Below, in pieces: positions 35,403 to 44,163 of a stretch of DNA of 64,000 nt. This stretch comes from Bacteroides sp. (lineage in GTDB: Bacteria; Bacillota; Clostridia; Lachnospirales; Lachnospiraceae): NCBI GenBank assembly GCA_023666705.1, contig JAMPBO010000003.1:62001-126000 (forward strand), given 5' to 3'. The notes below the pieces were generated by a model. That model was not told the DNA's origin and did no database searches. It saw only the letters and a list, made by a program, of their open reading frames with translations. Every line of letters starts with the position of its first letter. The first letter of the stretch is position 1. A program made the position numbers and the translations under genes.

Positions 35403-36331
35403 GAGATAAGATAGCAACCAGGGACAGCTATGGAAATGCGTTAGTCGAGCTTGGAAAAGAACATGACAATCTTGTCGTTTTGGATGCTGACCTTGCGGCG
35501 GCAACAAAGACGGGAATTTTTAAAAAGGCATTTCCGGACAGACATATTGACTGCGGCATTGCCGAGGCAAATATGGCAGGCATCGCAGCAGGAATGTCAA
35601 CCTGCGGATATGTACCATTTATGAGTTCATTTGCAATGTTTGCGGCAGGCAGGGCATTTGAGCAGGTGAGAAACTCCATCTGCTATCCGCATCTGAACGT
35701 AAAAATAGGAGCAACCCATGCAGGTATTTCTGTAGGTGAGGATGGAGCAACCCATCAATGTAACGAGGATATCTCACTTATGAGAACGATTCCGGGTATG
35801 GTTGTCATAAACCCATGTGATGATGTTGAGGCACGTGCGGCTGTAAAGGCGGTATATGAGTATGAGGGACCATGCTATTTAAGATTTGGCAGGCTTGCGG
35901 TTCCTGTTATCAACGATGAGGCTTCATACAAGTTTGAAATCGGAAAAGGAGTAGAGCTTAGAAAAGGTAAGGATATAACAATTATTGCAACGGGACTTTG
36001 TGTGTCTGAGTCACTTGCGGCGGCAGAACAGCTTGCTGCTGATGGAATTGACGCTCAGGTTATCAATATTCATACAATAAAGCCGATAGATGAAAAGCTG
36101 GTTGTCGAGGCTGCAAAAGCTACAGGGCGGGTATTTACCGTAGAGGAGCACTCCATAATCGGAGGGCTTGGAAGTGCGGTGGCTGAGGTACTTTCCGGAC
36201 AGTGCCCGACAAGGCTTACAAGGATTGGTGTAAAGGATACGTTTGGTGAGTCAGGACCTGCACTTGAATTACTTCAGAAGTACGGGCTTGACGCTGAGGG
36301 AATTTACAGGCAGATAAAAGAAAACCTGTAA
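35396..36331 (+). CDS. Transketolase, C-terminal subunit
   Basis: 311 residues forming the second half of the enzyme, with the pyrimidine-binding domain (CGIAEANMAGIAAGMSTCG, GVGED-type GISVGEDGATHQ) and the C-terminal transketolase domain. With the preceding gene it interconverts pentose-phosphate pathway sugars. Overlap of 7 bp ensures coupled translation. A terminator follows. Confidence 0.94.
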   Translation: MLGDKIATRDSYGNALVELGKEHDNLVVLDADLAAATKTGIFKKAFPDRHIDCGIAEANMAGIAAGMSTCGYVPFMSSFAMFAAGRAFEQVRNSICYPHLNVKIGATHAGISVGEDGATHQCNEDISLMRTIPGMVVINPCDDVEARAAVKAVYEYEGPCYLRFGRLAVPVINDEASYKFEIGKGVELRKGKDITIIATGLCVSESLAAAEQLAADGIDAQVINIHTIKPIDEKLVVEAAKATGRVFTVEEHSIIGGLGSAVAEVLSGQCPTRLTRIGVKDTFGESGPALELLQKYGLDAEGIYRQIKENL

Positions 36332-36350
36332 CTCTTAACCATATGAATAT

Positions 36351-36397
36351 AAAAAGGAGACTCGTTGGAAAACTGTATTTTGAGGGTCTCCTTTTTA
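36351..36397 (+). terminator. Terminator after transketolase
   Basis: AAAAAGGAGAC pairs with GTCTCCTTTTT. Confidence 0.88.
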
Positions 36398-36410
36398 AAT
36401 TTATAATAAT

Positions 36411-36660
36411 AAGCAATTGTGAAATTCTGTCTTTTGAAAACGTCCGTTGTACAATATAGACAAATCACCACAAGGCACACTTTCGTTATGTGTCGCACGT
36501 AACGGTACATAAAATGCCATTGTCCTCAGGACTCCGTCTGCTCCGCAGCCACCTCAGGACATACCTCGCTAAGTACCGACGGCTCCACAATGCCTTGTTT
36601 GTGATATTGTCTATATTATACAACTACTTTTCGATAATATTACATTTCGCAATTACCTAT
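36411..36660. mobile_element. Full-length MITE-like element (about 250 bp)
   Basis: Imperfect terminal inverted repeats of about 65 bp: left AAGCAATTGTGAAATT...TTGTACAATATAGACAAATC, right ATTGTCTATATTATACAA...ATTTCGCAATTACCTAT. Internal parts are also palindromic. Flanked by near-identical 10-mers TTATAATAAT (36401-36410) and TTGTAATAAT (36661-36670), a possible target duplication. No coding capacity. Core inner repeat 36437-36623. Confidence 0.75.
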
Positions 36661-36694
36661 TTGTAATAATGCAAATTAAATTACTGATGCTCAG

Positions 36695-36833
36695 TTGTAC
36701 AATACAGAGGATATCATAAGCAGGTACTTTGGAGCCGTCGGTACTTAGGTGACGTATTTTGTCACCTTATGTACCGCTACGTGCGACAAGTAGCGAAAGC
36801 GTGCCTTGCGTTGATATCGTCTGTATTGTACAA
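36695..36833. mobile_element. Second MITE-like element, opposite orientation
   Basis: Inner repeats TTGTACAATACAGA (36695) and TCTGTATTGTACAA (ending 36833). Its left half (GGAGCCGTCGGTACTTAG) is the reverse complement of the right half of the preceding element, and its right half matches that element's left. A private hairpin GGTGACGTATTTTGTCACC replaces the middle. It ends 35 bp before the next gene. Confidence 0.7.
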
Positions 36834-36868
36834 CGTTCGTTGCGATTACATATGAAAGGAAAAATAAT

Positions 36869-37495
36869 ATGCTTTACGATAAGGATATCCGTGAACCTCT
36901 GTTTGAGTATTTGGAGGAACACTTTGGCAGAGTTCGTATACTGGAAGAAAAGAATATGGGAAAATCAAGGGCAGATGTGGTTATGATAACCGAGAATGCA
37001 TTTGTGGGAATTGAGATAAAAAGTGATGCGGATACATATGCAAGGCTTGACCGGCAGGTGAAGGACTACGATACATTTTTTGATTATAACATCGTGGCGG
37101 TAGGCTCAAAGCATGCCCATCATATTGTGGAGCATGTTCCGGAGTGGTGGGGAATCATTACAATAGATGAGATGGAGGACGGAGCCGATTTTTACATGCT
37201 GCGGCAGATGCAGCAGGCACCGAAGGCGGATTTAAAAAGGCAGCTTACTTTTATGTGGAGACCTGAGCTGGCACATATTCAGGAACTGAATGCCATGCCC
37301 AAGTATAAGGACAAAAGCAAGCAATTTGTGATAGATAAAATATATGAAAGAATTGAGCCTGATATCCTTAAGGTTCAAATGTGCAATGAGCTGTTTGAAC
37401 GTGACTATAATTCCATTGCGGAACGTATCAACCAGTACCGCATTGAAAACGGACAAAAGGCAAGACGAAAACGGAAGAAGTGGAAAAAAAGATAG
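36869..37495 (+). CDS. sce7726-family protein (PD-(D/E)XK nuclease-like)
   Basis: 208 residues. The N-terminal part has RADVVMITENAFVGIEIKSD, i.e. an Asp followed by an E-x-K, the core of PD-(D/E)XK nucleases; then ARLDRQVKDYDTFFDY and VPEWWGIITI, characteristic of the sce7726 family. A positively charged tail (KARRKRKKWKKR) may bind nucleic acid. Function unknown; members are often found in accessory regions. AAAGGA precedes the ATG. Two MITEs lie immediately upstream and a terminator downstream. Confidence 0.78.
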   Translation: MLYDKDIREPLFEYLEEHFGRVRILEEKNMGKSRADVVMITENAFVGIEIKSDADTYARLDRQVKDYDTFFDYNIVAVGSKHAHHIVEHVPEWWGIITIDEMEDGADFYMLRQMQQAPKADLKRQLTFMWRPELAHIQELNAMPKYKDKSKQFVIDKIYERIEPDILKVQMCNELFERDYNSIAERINQYRIENGQKARRKRKKWKKR

Positions 37496-37563
37496 GTGCT
37501 AATATATGAATACACTGAAAAAATAGTTTGGAGATAAAGCTTGTGAAAACGGCATAAAATAAG

Positions 37564-37613
37564 GAATTCCATGATTCGTGGAGCAGATTCTACGAAGCAT
37601 GAATTGTGTTTTT
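37564..37613 (+). terminator. Likely terminator after the sce7726-type gene
   Basis: GAATTCCATGATTCGTGG pairs imperfectly with TCTACGAAGCATGAATT, followed by GTGTTTTT. Confidence 0.6.
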
Positions 37614-37656
37614 CCCATACATATTGTATTCTGCAGTCTGAAAGGAGGATTTTGTG

Positions 37657-38472
37657 ATGGATCAGGTTAAAATTGGTAAATTTATAGCCGAGATGCGGAA
37701 GGAACAAAAACTTACCCAGAAGCAGCTTGCCGATAAGCTGGATATCAGCGACAGAACCATATCGAAGTGGGAATGTGGCAAGGGTATGCCTGATGTTGGA
37801 CTGATGATACCTCTTTGTGAGGAAATCAAAATAAATGTCAATGAGCTTTTATCAGGCGAGCGGCTTCCTGAGGATCATTATTCAAGGAGGGCAGAAGAAA
37901 ATATGATACGTCTAATTGAGGAAAACGAAAACAAGAAAAAGAAAGAAAGCGTGTATGCCATTACATATGGCTTTGCCATATTTATGGTGATTGCCATGCT
38001 GGCAGTCTCGCTGGTGACGCATGGACTTTCCATCGTTTATTACCTTGATTTTCCTACTCTGATTTTTATCACGGTAATACTGGTTATGTTTTTACTTGCA
38101 GCAGGGTTATTTAAGGATTTTTTTCATGCATTTGTACTGGCATTCAAAAAGGAACAGCACGGACAGGTTGATGTATACGAACGGGCGGAGAATGCTGTCT
38201 GGCTTGCTATTAAATCACTCGTATTTGGCGGTTTGGTAACATTTTTGTTTTATTTTGTTTTTGTGCTTCATGATTTGGGCAATACCATTTCCATAGGCTC
38301 TGACGTTGCTGTTGCTGCATTAAGTCTGCTTTACGGTATTTTCCTTGCAACGCTGCTTTTGCCGGTTAGAGTCAGGCTTCGGGTGAAAATAAGTGAGCTA
38401 AATGCCCGTAAAAGATATTGTACTGATCAGGACATGGAGGCAAAATGTGAAGAAGAACATGAAGAAAGCTGA
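37657..38472 (+). CDS. XRE-family regulator with C-terminal membrane domain
   Basis: 271 residues. N-terminal helix-turn-helix (KIGKFIAEMRKEQKLTQKQL, KLDISDRTISKWECGKGMPD), then about four membrane helices (near residues 105-125, 128-150, 185-210, 220-245). Such membrane-tethered XRE proteins are common in clostridia; target genes are unknown. AAAGGAGG lies before GTGATG; the ATG was chosen. It precedes the glnA promoter. Confidence 0.85.
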   Translation: MDQVKIGKFIAEMRKEQKLTQKQLADKLDISDRTISKWECGKGMPDVGLMIPLCEEIKINVNELLSGERLPEDHYSRRAEENMIRLIEENENKKKKESVYAITYGFAIFMVIAMLAVSLVTHGLSIVYYLDFPTLIFITVILVMFLLAAGLFKDFFHAFVLAFKKEQHGQVDVYERAENAVWLAIKSLVFGGLVTFLFYFVFVLHDLGNTISIGSDVAVAALSLLYGIFLATLLLPVRVRLRVKISELNARKRYCTDQDMEAKCEEEHEES

Positions 38473-38496
38473 ATTAAAATTTTTTAAAAAAAGGGA

Positions 38497-38524
38497 TTGA
38501 CAACCGAAAATTTAGGTGTATAAT
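38497..38524 (+). promoter_or_regulatory. Promoter of glnA
   Basis: TTGACA (38497-38502), 16-bp spacer, TATAAT (38519-38524). The transcript would begin just before the leader terminator. Confidence 0.82.
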
Positions 38525-38540
38525 TCCTTGTATAAAAGCA

Positions 38541-38581
38541 AAGGCGCTTTAGAGGGTATCACTCTAAGGCGCTATTTTTTT
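38541..38581 (+). terminator. Leader terminator (attenuator) of glnA
   Basis: GCGCTTTAGAG, loop GGTATCA, CTCTAAGGCGC, then TATTTTTTT, lying between the glnA promoter and its start codon. A terminator here means expression needs read-through, so antitermination control is expected. No antiterminator gene is adjacent. Confidence 0.78.
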
Positions 38582-38608
38582 GTTAAGGAATTAGGAAGGA
38601 GAATTGAT

Positions 38609-40708
38609 ATGACAAATGAAATACCTGAATTATATGGAAGTTTAGTTTTTAACGATAAGGTAATGAGAACGAAGCTGCCGAAGGATATGTATAAGGCTCT
38701 TAAAAAGACAATTGAAAACGGAACGCATTTGGAGCTCGATGTTGCAAACTCTGTTGCAGTTGCAATGAAGGAGTGGGCAGTTGAAAACGGAGCAACGCAT
38801 TATACACACTGGTTCCAGCCGATGACGGGCTTTACGGCAGAAAAGCATGACAGCTTTATCCAGCCGTCAGGTGATGGAGAGGTGATTATGGAATTTTCAG
38901 GTAAGGAGCTTGTAAAGGGTGAGCCTGATGCATCAAGCTTTCCGTCAGGCGGACTTCGTGCAACCTTTGAGGCAAGAGGTTACACGGCATGGGATCCTAC
39001 CTCACCTGCATTTATCAAGGACGGTACACTTTACATTCCGACAGCCTTCTGTGCATACGGAGGTCAGGCACTTGACAAAAAGACACCGCTCCTTCGTTCC
39101 ATGGAGGTGTTAAGTGAGAAGGCAGTCAAGATACTTCGTCTTCTCGGAAATGATACGGTAACAGGCGTATCAACAACAATAGGACCTGAGCAGGAGTATT
39201 TTCTTGTAGATAAGGAGCTTTATAATAAGAGAAAGGATCTTGTGTTCTGTGGCAGAACCTTGTTTGGTGCACCTGCTCCAAAAGGACAGGAGATGGAGGA
39301 TCATTACTTTGGTTCCATAAAGCCTAGAATTGCAGCATTCATGCATGACCTTGACAGGGAGCTTTGGAAGTATGGTATTCCTGCAAAGACAAAGCACAAT
39401 GAGGTAGCACCTGCACAGCATGAGATGGCACCAGTATTTGAAACGGCAAATGTTGCCGTAGACCATAACCAGCTTACGATGGATACCATGAAGAAAGTAG
39501 CGGAAAAACATGGACTGAAATGTCTTTTACATGAGAAGCCGTTTGAGGGAATTAACGGAAGCGGCAAGCATAATAACTGGTCTGTATCGACAAATGATGG
39601 TGTGAATCTTCTGAATCCGGGAAGAACACCTGCACAAAATATACAATTTTTAGTATTTCTTATGGCAGTTATAAAGGCGGTTGACGATTATTCTGATTTG
39701 ATGAGAATTGCGGCATCCTCAGCAGGTAATGATCACAGACTTGGTGGAAATGAGGCACCTCCTGCAATCATTTCAATTTTCCTTGGAGATGAGCTTACGG
39801 CAGTCCTTCAGTCAATTGAAAGTGATACATATTTTGGAAAGCAGGAAAAGGTTCAGCTTGAGACGGGGGCACATGTACTTCCTCATTTCTTTAAGGATAA
39901 TACAGATAGAAACCGTACATCACCGTTTGCATTTACGGGAAATAAATTTGAGTTCCGTATGCTTGGCTCATCGGCATCGGTTTCAAATCCGAATGTAATC
40001 CTGAATACTGCTGTTGCCGAAGCATTAGAGCAGTTCTACCATGAGCTTGAGGGAACGAAGCCTGAGGATATGGAGCATGCAGTGCATGAGCTTATCAAGC
40101 GTGCTATTAAAAAGCACAAGAAGGTTATATTTAACGGTAACGGATATACGGATGAGTGGATTAAGGAAGCAGAGGCAAGAGGCTTATATAATCTTCCGAC
40201 AACACCTGACTGCCTTCCTAAGTTTATTGAAGATAAAAATGTTGAGCTTTTCACAAAGCATGGCATCTTTACAAAGGAAGAAATCTTTGCAAGATATGAA
40301 ATTCTTCTTGAGAACTATGTTAAGACCATAGGAATAGAGGCACGTACAATGGCTGACATGCTTACAAAGGACTTTTTACCATCTGTCTCAATCTATGCCG
40401 GAACAATAGCCGCAAATGCAGCAGGTAAAAAGGCATTTATGCCGACACTTTCCATGTCTGCCGAGGAGGCACTTGTAAGCAAGCTTACGGATGCATACGA
40501 GTTTATTACCGAAAATGTTGCCCAGCTTAAGAAAGTAACGGAGGCAACACTTGCAATCGGGGATATGCAGGAGGCAGCAGATGCATGCAGAGACAAGGTT
40601 CTTCCTAAAATGGATGAGCTTGCAACACGTGCAAACGAAATTGAGGCACTGATTCCTGATGAGGTATTACCATATCCAACTTACGAAAAGCTTCTTTTCG
40701 ATATATAG
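38609..40708 (+). CDS. glnA: Glutamine synthetase type III
   Basis: 699 residues, much longer than GSI (about 470), as expected for GSIII. It makes glutamine from glutamate, ammonia and ATP. Visible are THYTHWFQPMTG, PTAFCAYGGQALDKKTPLLR, GPEQEYFLVDK, PAKTKHNEVAPAQHEMAP, GINGSGKHNNWS and SAGNDHRLGGNEAPPAI, all GSIII motifs. AGGAAGGAG precedes the ATG at 38609; the earlier ATG at 38516 is at the promoter. Next to purF and an ammonium channel, it forms a nitrogen-assimilation block. Confidence 0.96.
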   Translation: MTNEIPELYGSLVFNDKVMRTKLPKDMYKALKKTIENGTHLELDVANSVAVAMKEWAVENGATHYTHWFQPMTGFTAEKHDSFIQPSGDGEVIMEFSGKELVKGEPDASSFPSGGLRATFEARGYTAWDPTSPAFIKDGTLYIPTAFCAYGGQALDKKTPLLRSMEVLSEKAVKILRLLGNDTVTGVSTTIGPEQEYFLVDKELYNKRKDLVFCGRTLFGAPAPKGQEMEDHYFGSIKPRIAAFMHDLDRELWKYGIPAKTKHNEVAPAQHEMAPVFETANVAVDHNQLTMDTMKKVAEKHGLKCLLHEKPFEGINGSGKHNNWSVSTNDGVNLLNPGRTPAQNIQFLVFLMAVIKAVDDYSDLMRIAASSAGNDHRLGGNEAPPAIISIFLGDELTAVLQSIESDTYFGKQEKVQLETGAHVLPHFFKDNTDRNRTSPFAFTGNKFEFRMLGSSASVSNPNVILNTAVAEALEQFYHELEGTKPEDMEHAVHELIKRAIKKHKKVIFNGNGYTDEWIKEAEARGLYNLPTTPDCLPKFIEDKNVELFTKHGIFTKEEIFARYEILLENYVKTIGIEARTMADMLTKDFLPSVSIYAGTIAANAAGKKAFMPTLSMSAEEALVSKLTDAYEFITENVAQLKKVTEATLAIGDMQEAADACRDKVLPKMDELATRANEIEALIPDEVLPYPTYEKLLFDI

Positions 40709-40740
40709 TGAAAGAACCTTTTAGTTCTTTGGAGGACATT

Positions 40741-42126
40741 ATGGAACAGGATGAAAGGATAAAAGAGGCATGTGGCGTTTTTGGAATATATGATATTTCA
40801 GGCGATGATGTTACACAACGTATCTATTACGGATTATCGGCCCTGCAGCACAGGGGGCAGGAGTCCTGCGGTATTGCGGTTTCAGACACCAGCGGACCCA
40901 AGGGCAATGTCAATGTGCAAAGAGGCATGGGACTGGTAAGCGAGGTATTCCGGGAAAGCACAATGGCTTCCCTGAAAGGAAATATCGGTGTAGGTCATGT
41001 AAGGTACTCGACAACGGGCGAGACCACTTTAAATAACGCCCAACCTCTTGTTCTGAATTATATTAAGGGAACATTGGCACTGGCACACAACGGCAACCTA
41101 ATCAATACGGAGCAGCTTCGTGAGGAGCTTGCAATGACGGGAGCCATATTTCATACTACAACTGATTCGGAGGTCATTGCCTACCTGATTGCGAGACAGA
41201 GAGTTACAACGGATTCCGTGGAGGAGGCAATCGTTAAGACGGCAGAAAAAATCAAGGGAGCATACGGTTTGGTAATTGCAAGTCCGAGAAAGCTGATTGG
41301 CGTGAGGGACCCTTTGGGGTTAAAGCCTCTTTGTATCGGTAAAAAGGATGATGCATATATTATAACCTCTGAAAGCTGTGCACTGACTGCCATTGGTGCC
41401 TCATTTGTGAGGGACGTTCGTCCGGGAGAACTGGTGACGGTAACGAAAGAAGGAATCGCATCGGATACATCCCTGTGTCAGGAAAAACAGGCACACTGTA
41501 TTTTTGAATATATCTATTTTGCAAGACCAGACAGCCGGCTTGATGGCATTTCAGTCTATGATGCCAGACTTAAGGCAGGTGAGGCACTTGCAAAAGCATA
41601 TCCGGTTGATGCAGATGTTGTTGCAGGGGTTCCTGATTCAGGAATAGCAGCAGCACTTGGATATGCAAATGCATCAGGAATTCCTTATTGTCAGGCATTT
41701 TACAAAAACAGCTATGTAGGACGGACATTTATAAAACCCACACAAAAGGAGCGGGAAGCAGGCGTGAGAATGAAGCTGAGCGTCCTTGAGTCGGCGGTAA
41801 AAAATAAAAGCATTGTGCTTGTAGATGATTCAATTGTAAGGGGAACGACCATTGCCAATTTGATACATATGCTGAAGAAGGCAGGTGCAGATAAGGTACA
41901 TGTAAGAATATGCTCACCGCCGTTTCTTCACCCGTGTTACTTTGGTACGGATGTTCCGTCAAATAAACAACTGATTGCTTCCTCGCGTTCCGAGGAGGAA
42001 ATCAGACAGCTCATAGGAGCTGATACACTGGGTTATATGAAGGTTGAGGATTTGCAGACCATGGTGGGAGACCTGCCAATCTGCAGGGCATGCTTTGACA
42101 ACAATTACCCGATGGAAATAGAATAA
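40741..42126 (+). CDS. purF: Amidophosphoribosyltransferase PurF
   Basis: First committed step of purine synthesis, using glutamine. Short propeptide then the nucleophile Cys (EACGVFGIY, Cys11), RYSTTGETT, LAHNGNL, and the PRPP loop VLVDDSIVRGTT. 461 residues from the ATG at 40741, which has TTGGAGG 7 bp upstream. A GTG at 40708 overlaps the glnA stop but has no such site. Its use of glutamine fits the place between glnA and amtB. Confidence 0.95.
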   Translation: MEQDERIKEACGVFGIYDISGDDVTQRIYYGLSALQHRGQESCGIAVSDTSGPKGNVNVQRGMGLVSEVFRESTMASLKGNIGVGHVRYSTTGETTLNNAQPLVLNYIKGTLALAHNGNLINTEQLREELAMTGAIFHTTTDSEVIAYLIARQRVTTDSVEEAIVKTAEKIKGAYGLVIASPRKLIGVRDPLGLKPLCIGKKDDAYIITSESCALTAIGASFVRDVRPGELVTVTKEGIASDTSLCQEKQAHCIFEYIYFARPDSRLDGISVYDARLKAGEALAKAYPVDADVVAGVPDSGIAAALGYANASGIPYCQAFYKNSYVGRTFIKPTQKEREAGVRMKLSVLESAVKNKSIVLVDDSIVRGTTIANLIHMLKKAGADKVHVRICSPPFLHPCYFGTDVPSNKQLIASSRSEEEIRQLIGADTLGYMKVEDLQTMVGDLPICRACFDNNYPMEIE

Positions 42127-42137
42127 AGTTAATAAAG

Positions 42138-42196
42138 AAAGTGATGCAATGGGGCATATGATAAAGGTTGAAGACCCTGCTTGCATCACTTTTTTA
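42138..42196 (+). terminator. Hairpin-terminator between purF and amtB
   Basis: AAAGTGATGCAA pairs with TTGCATCACTTT, enclosing GGG/CCC, followed by TTTATTTT. It ends 20 bp before the amtB start; it may only terminate purF or may also attenuate amtB. Confidence 0.75.
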
Positions 42197-42216
42197 TTTT
42201 AAAGGAGGAGAAAATT

Positions 42217-44001
42217 ATGACAGAAGAAATTATGCAGTTTGTATCTGACAACATTTTCGGCGTCTGGTTTTTAATAGGTGCCGCATTAGTATTCTGGATG
42301 CAGGCAGGCTTTGCAATGGTGGAGACAGGTTTTACGCGGGCGAAAAATGCCGGTAATATTATTATGAAAAACCTGATGGACTTTTGTATTGGTACTGTGA
42401 TGTTCATCCTGATTGGTTTCAGTCTTTTGCTCGGTGAGGATCTGGCAGGACTGATTGGCAAGCCGGGCTTTGATATCTTTACGGCTTATGAGAGCTTTGA
42501 CTGGTCAAACTTTGTGTTTAACTTAGTGTTCTGTGCGACTACGGCAACCATTGTATCAGGTGCCATGGCAGAAAGAACCAAGTTTTTATCCTACTGTGTG
42601 TATTCAGCAGTGATTTCAGGTCTGATATATCCGATTGAAGCACACTGGGTATGGGGCGGCGGATGGCTTGCAGAAAGAGGCTTCCATGATTTTGCAGGGT
42701 CAACCTGTATCCACATGGTTGGTGGTGTCTGTGCATTGATTGGTGCAAAAATTCTTGGACCGCGTATCGGAAAGTTTAAAAAAGATAAGAGTGGCAAGGT
42801 AACAAAGGTAAATGCTTTTCCGGGACACAACCTCCCACTTGGAGCACTGGGCGTATTTATACTCTGGTTAGGCTGGTATGGTTTTAACGGAGCGGCAGCA
42901 GTATCCGTTGGTGAGCTTGGCTCCATATTTGTAACGACAACAATTGCTCCAGCAATTGCAACAGTAGTGTGTATGGTATTTACATGGGTGAAATATGGTA
43001 AGCCTGATGTTTCCATGTGTCTCAATGCATCACTTGCAGGTCTTGTGGCAATCACGGCATCCTGCGATGTGACGGACGCCCTCGGTTCCGTTATTATCGG
43101 AGCTGTGGCAGGTGTACTTGTCATATTTGGTGTATGGCTTTTGGACTACAAGCTTCATATCGATGACCCTGTCGGTGCGGTAGCAGTACATATGCTGAAC
43201 GGTATCTGGGGAACCATTGCAGTCGGTTTGTTTGCAACGGATACGGCACCGGCATTTGCAAGGGGATATGGTGATGGTAAGTTCTTTGGTGCAAACCAGA
43301 TTGTTGATAAAGGACTTTTTTACGGAGGCGGCTTTAAGCTGCTTGGTACACAGTTGATTGGTATGTTTGCGATTATTGCATTTACGGCTGTTGCAATTAC
43401 CATTACATTTTATTTAATCAAGCTTATATTTGGACTCCGTGTAAGTGAGGAGGAGGAAATCGTAGGTCTTGACGCTACAGAGCATGGTCTTCCATCTGCT
43501 TATGCAGGATTTTCACTCATGGATATTTCAAACATCATGGATGAAAATGAGAATACCGATTTAGGTGTTGAGGAATATGAAAATGCGTCTCCTGCCCAGA
43601 TTGATGCGGCAGTTAAGGTTGCACAGGCACCTGTGGCATCTGCAACGGGAATTTATAAGATTGTTATTGTTGCTAAGCTTTCAAGATATGAGAAGCTCCG
43701 TCGTGCCTTAAATGAGCTTGGTGTAACGGGTATGACCATGACACAGGTAATGGGATGTGGCATTCAGAAGGGTGCAGGAGAAATGTACCGTGGTGTTGAG
43801 CTTGATGCAACACTCCTTCCAAAGGTTAAGATTGAGGTTGTCGTAAGCAAAATACCTGTGGAGCAGGTAATTGAAACGGCAAAGAAGACACTCTACACAG
43901 GACATATTGGAGATGGAAAGATTTTCGTTTACAATGTGGAGCAGGTTGTCAAGGTCCGTACAGGTGAGACTGGCTTTGCAGCATTGCAGGATGTAGAGTA
44001 A
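42217..44001 (+). CDS. amtB: AmtB ammonium channel fused to a PII (GlnK) domain
   Basis: 594 residues. Residues 1-410 form an Amt channel (FWMQAGFAMVETGFTRAKN; EAHWVWGGGWL; CIHMVGG; VAVHMLNGIWGTIAVG, with the pore histidines). Residues about 480-594 form a complete PII domain (YKIVIVAKLSRYEKLRRAL; LLPKVKIEVVVS; GHIGDGKIFV). PII proteins normally gate Amt as separate subunits; here both are in one chain. In the T-loop, MYRGVELD has Leu where E. coli GlnK has the uridylylated Tyr51. AAAGGAGG precedes the ATG. A terminator follows. Confidence 0.95.
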   Translation: MTEEIMQFVSDNIFGVWFLIGAALVFWMQAGFAMVETGFTRAKNAGNIIMKNLMDFCIGTVMFILIGFSLLLGEDLAGLIGKPGFDIFTAYESFDWSNFVFNLVFCATTATIVSGAMAERTKFLSYCVYSAVISGLIYPIEAHWVWGGGWLAERGFHDFAGSTCIHMVGGVCALIGAKILGPRIGKFKKDKSGKVTKVNAFPGHNLPLGALGVFILWLGWYGFNGAAAVSVGELGSIFVTTTIAPAIATVVCMVFTWVKYGKPDVSMCLNASLAGLVAITASCDVTDALGSVIIGAVAGVLVIFGVWLLDYKLHIDDPVGAVAVHMLNGIWGTIAVGLFATDTAPAFARGYGDGKFFGANQIVDKGLFYGGGFKLLGTQLIGMFAIIAFTAVAITITFYLIKLIFGLRVSEEEEIVGLDATEHGLPSAYAGFSLMDISNIMDENENTDLGVEEYENASPAQIDAAVKVAQAPVASATGIYKIVIVAKLSRYEKLRRALNELGVTGMTMTQVMGCGIQKGAGEMYRGVELDATLLPKVKIEVVVSKIPVEQVIETAKKTLYTGHIGDGKIFVYNVEQVVKVRTGETGFAALQDVE

Positions 44002-44035
44002 GCAAATATGTAAAAAGGAATATTTGAAATAGAGT

Positions 44036-44079
44036 CCGCCGCACTAAGGAATACCTTGGTGTGGCGGGTTTTGCGTTTT
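44036..44079 (+). terminator. Terminator after amtB-glnK
   Basis: CCGCCGCACTAAGG, loop AATA, CCTTGGTGTGGCGG, then GTTTTGCGTTTT. Confidence 0.85.
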
Positions 44080-44163
44080 GCGGATTGGTTCTTTTCGGCT
44101 TGACATATGACGGCAAAGGATACAAAATGGAATAGATGATGTTTGGGCTGGAGGGCTTGGCAA

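Noticed and set aside
36690-36868. Promoter supplied by the MITE end for the sce7726-type gene
   Set aside because: TTGCGT/TACAAC at 17 bp can be drawn, but both hexamers are poor; not convincing.
38541-38581. Tandem ANTAR-target hairpins at the glnA leader
   Set aside because: Only one hairpin with a 7-nt loop is visible; the paired hexaloop signature could not be confirmed.
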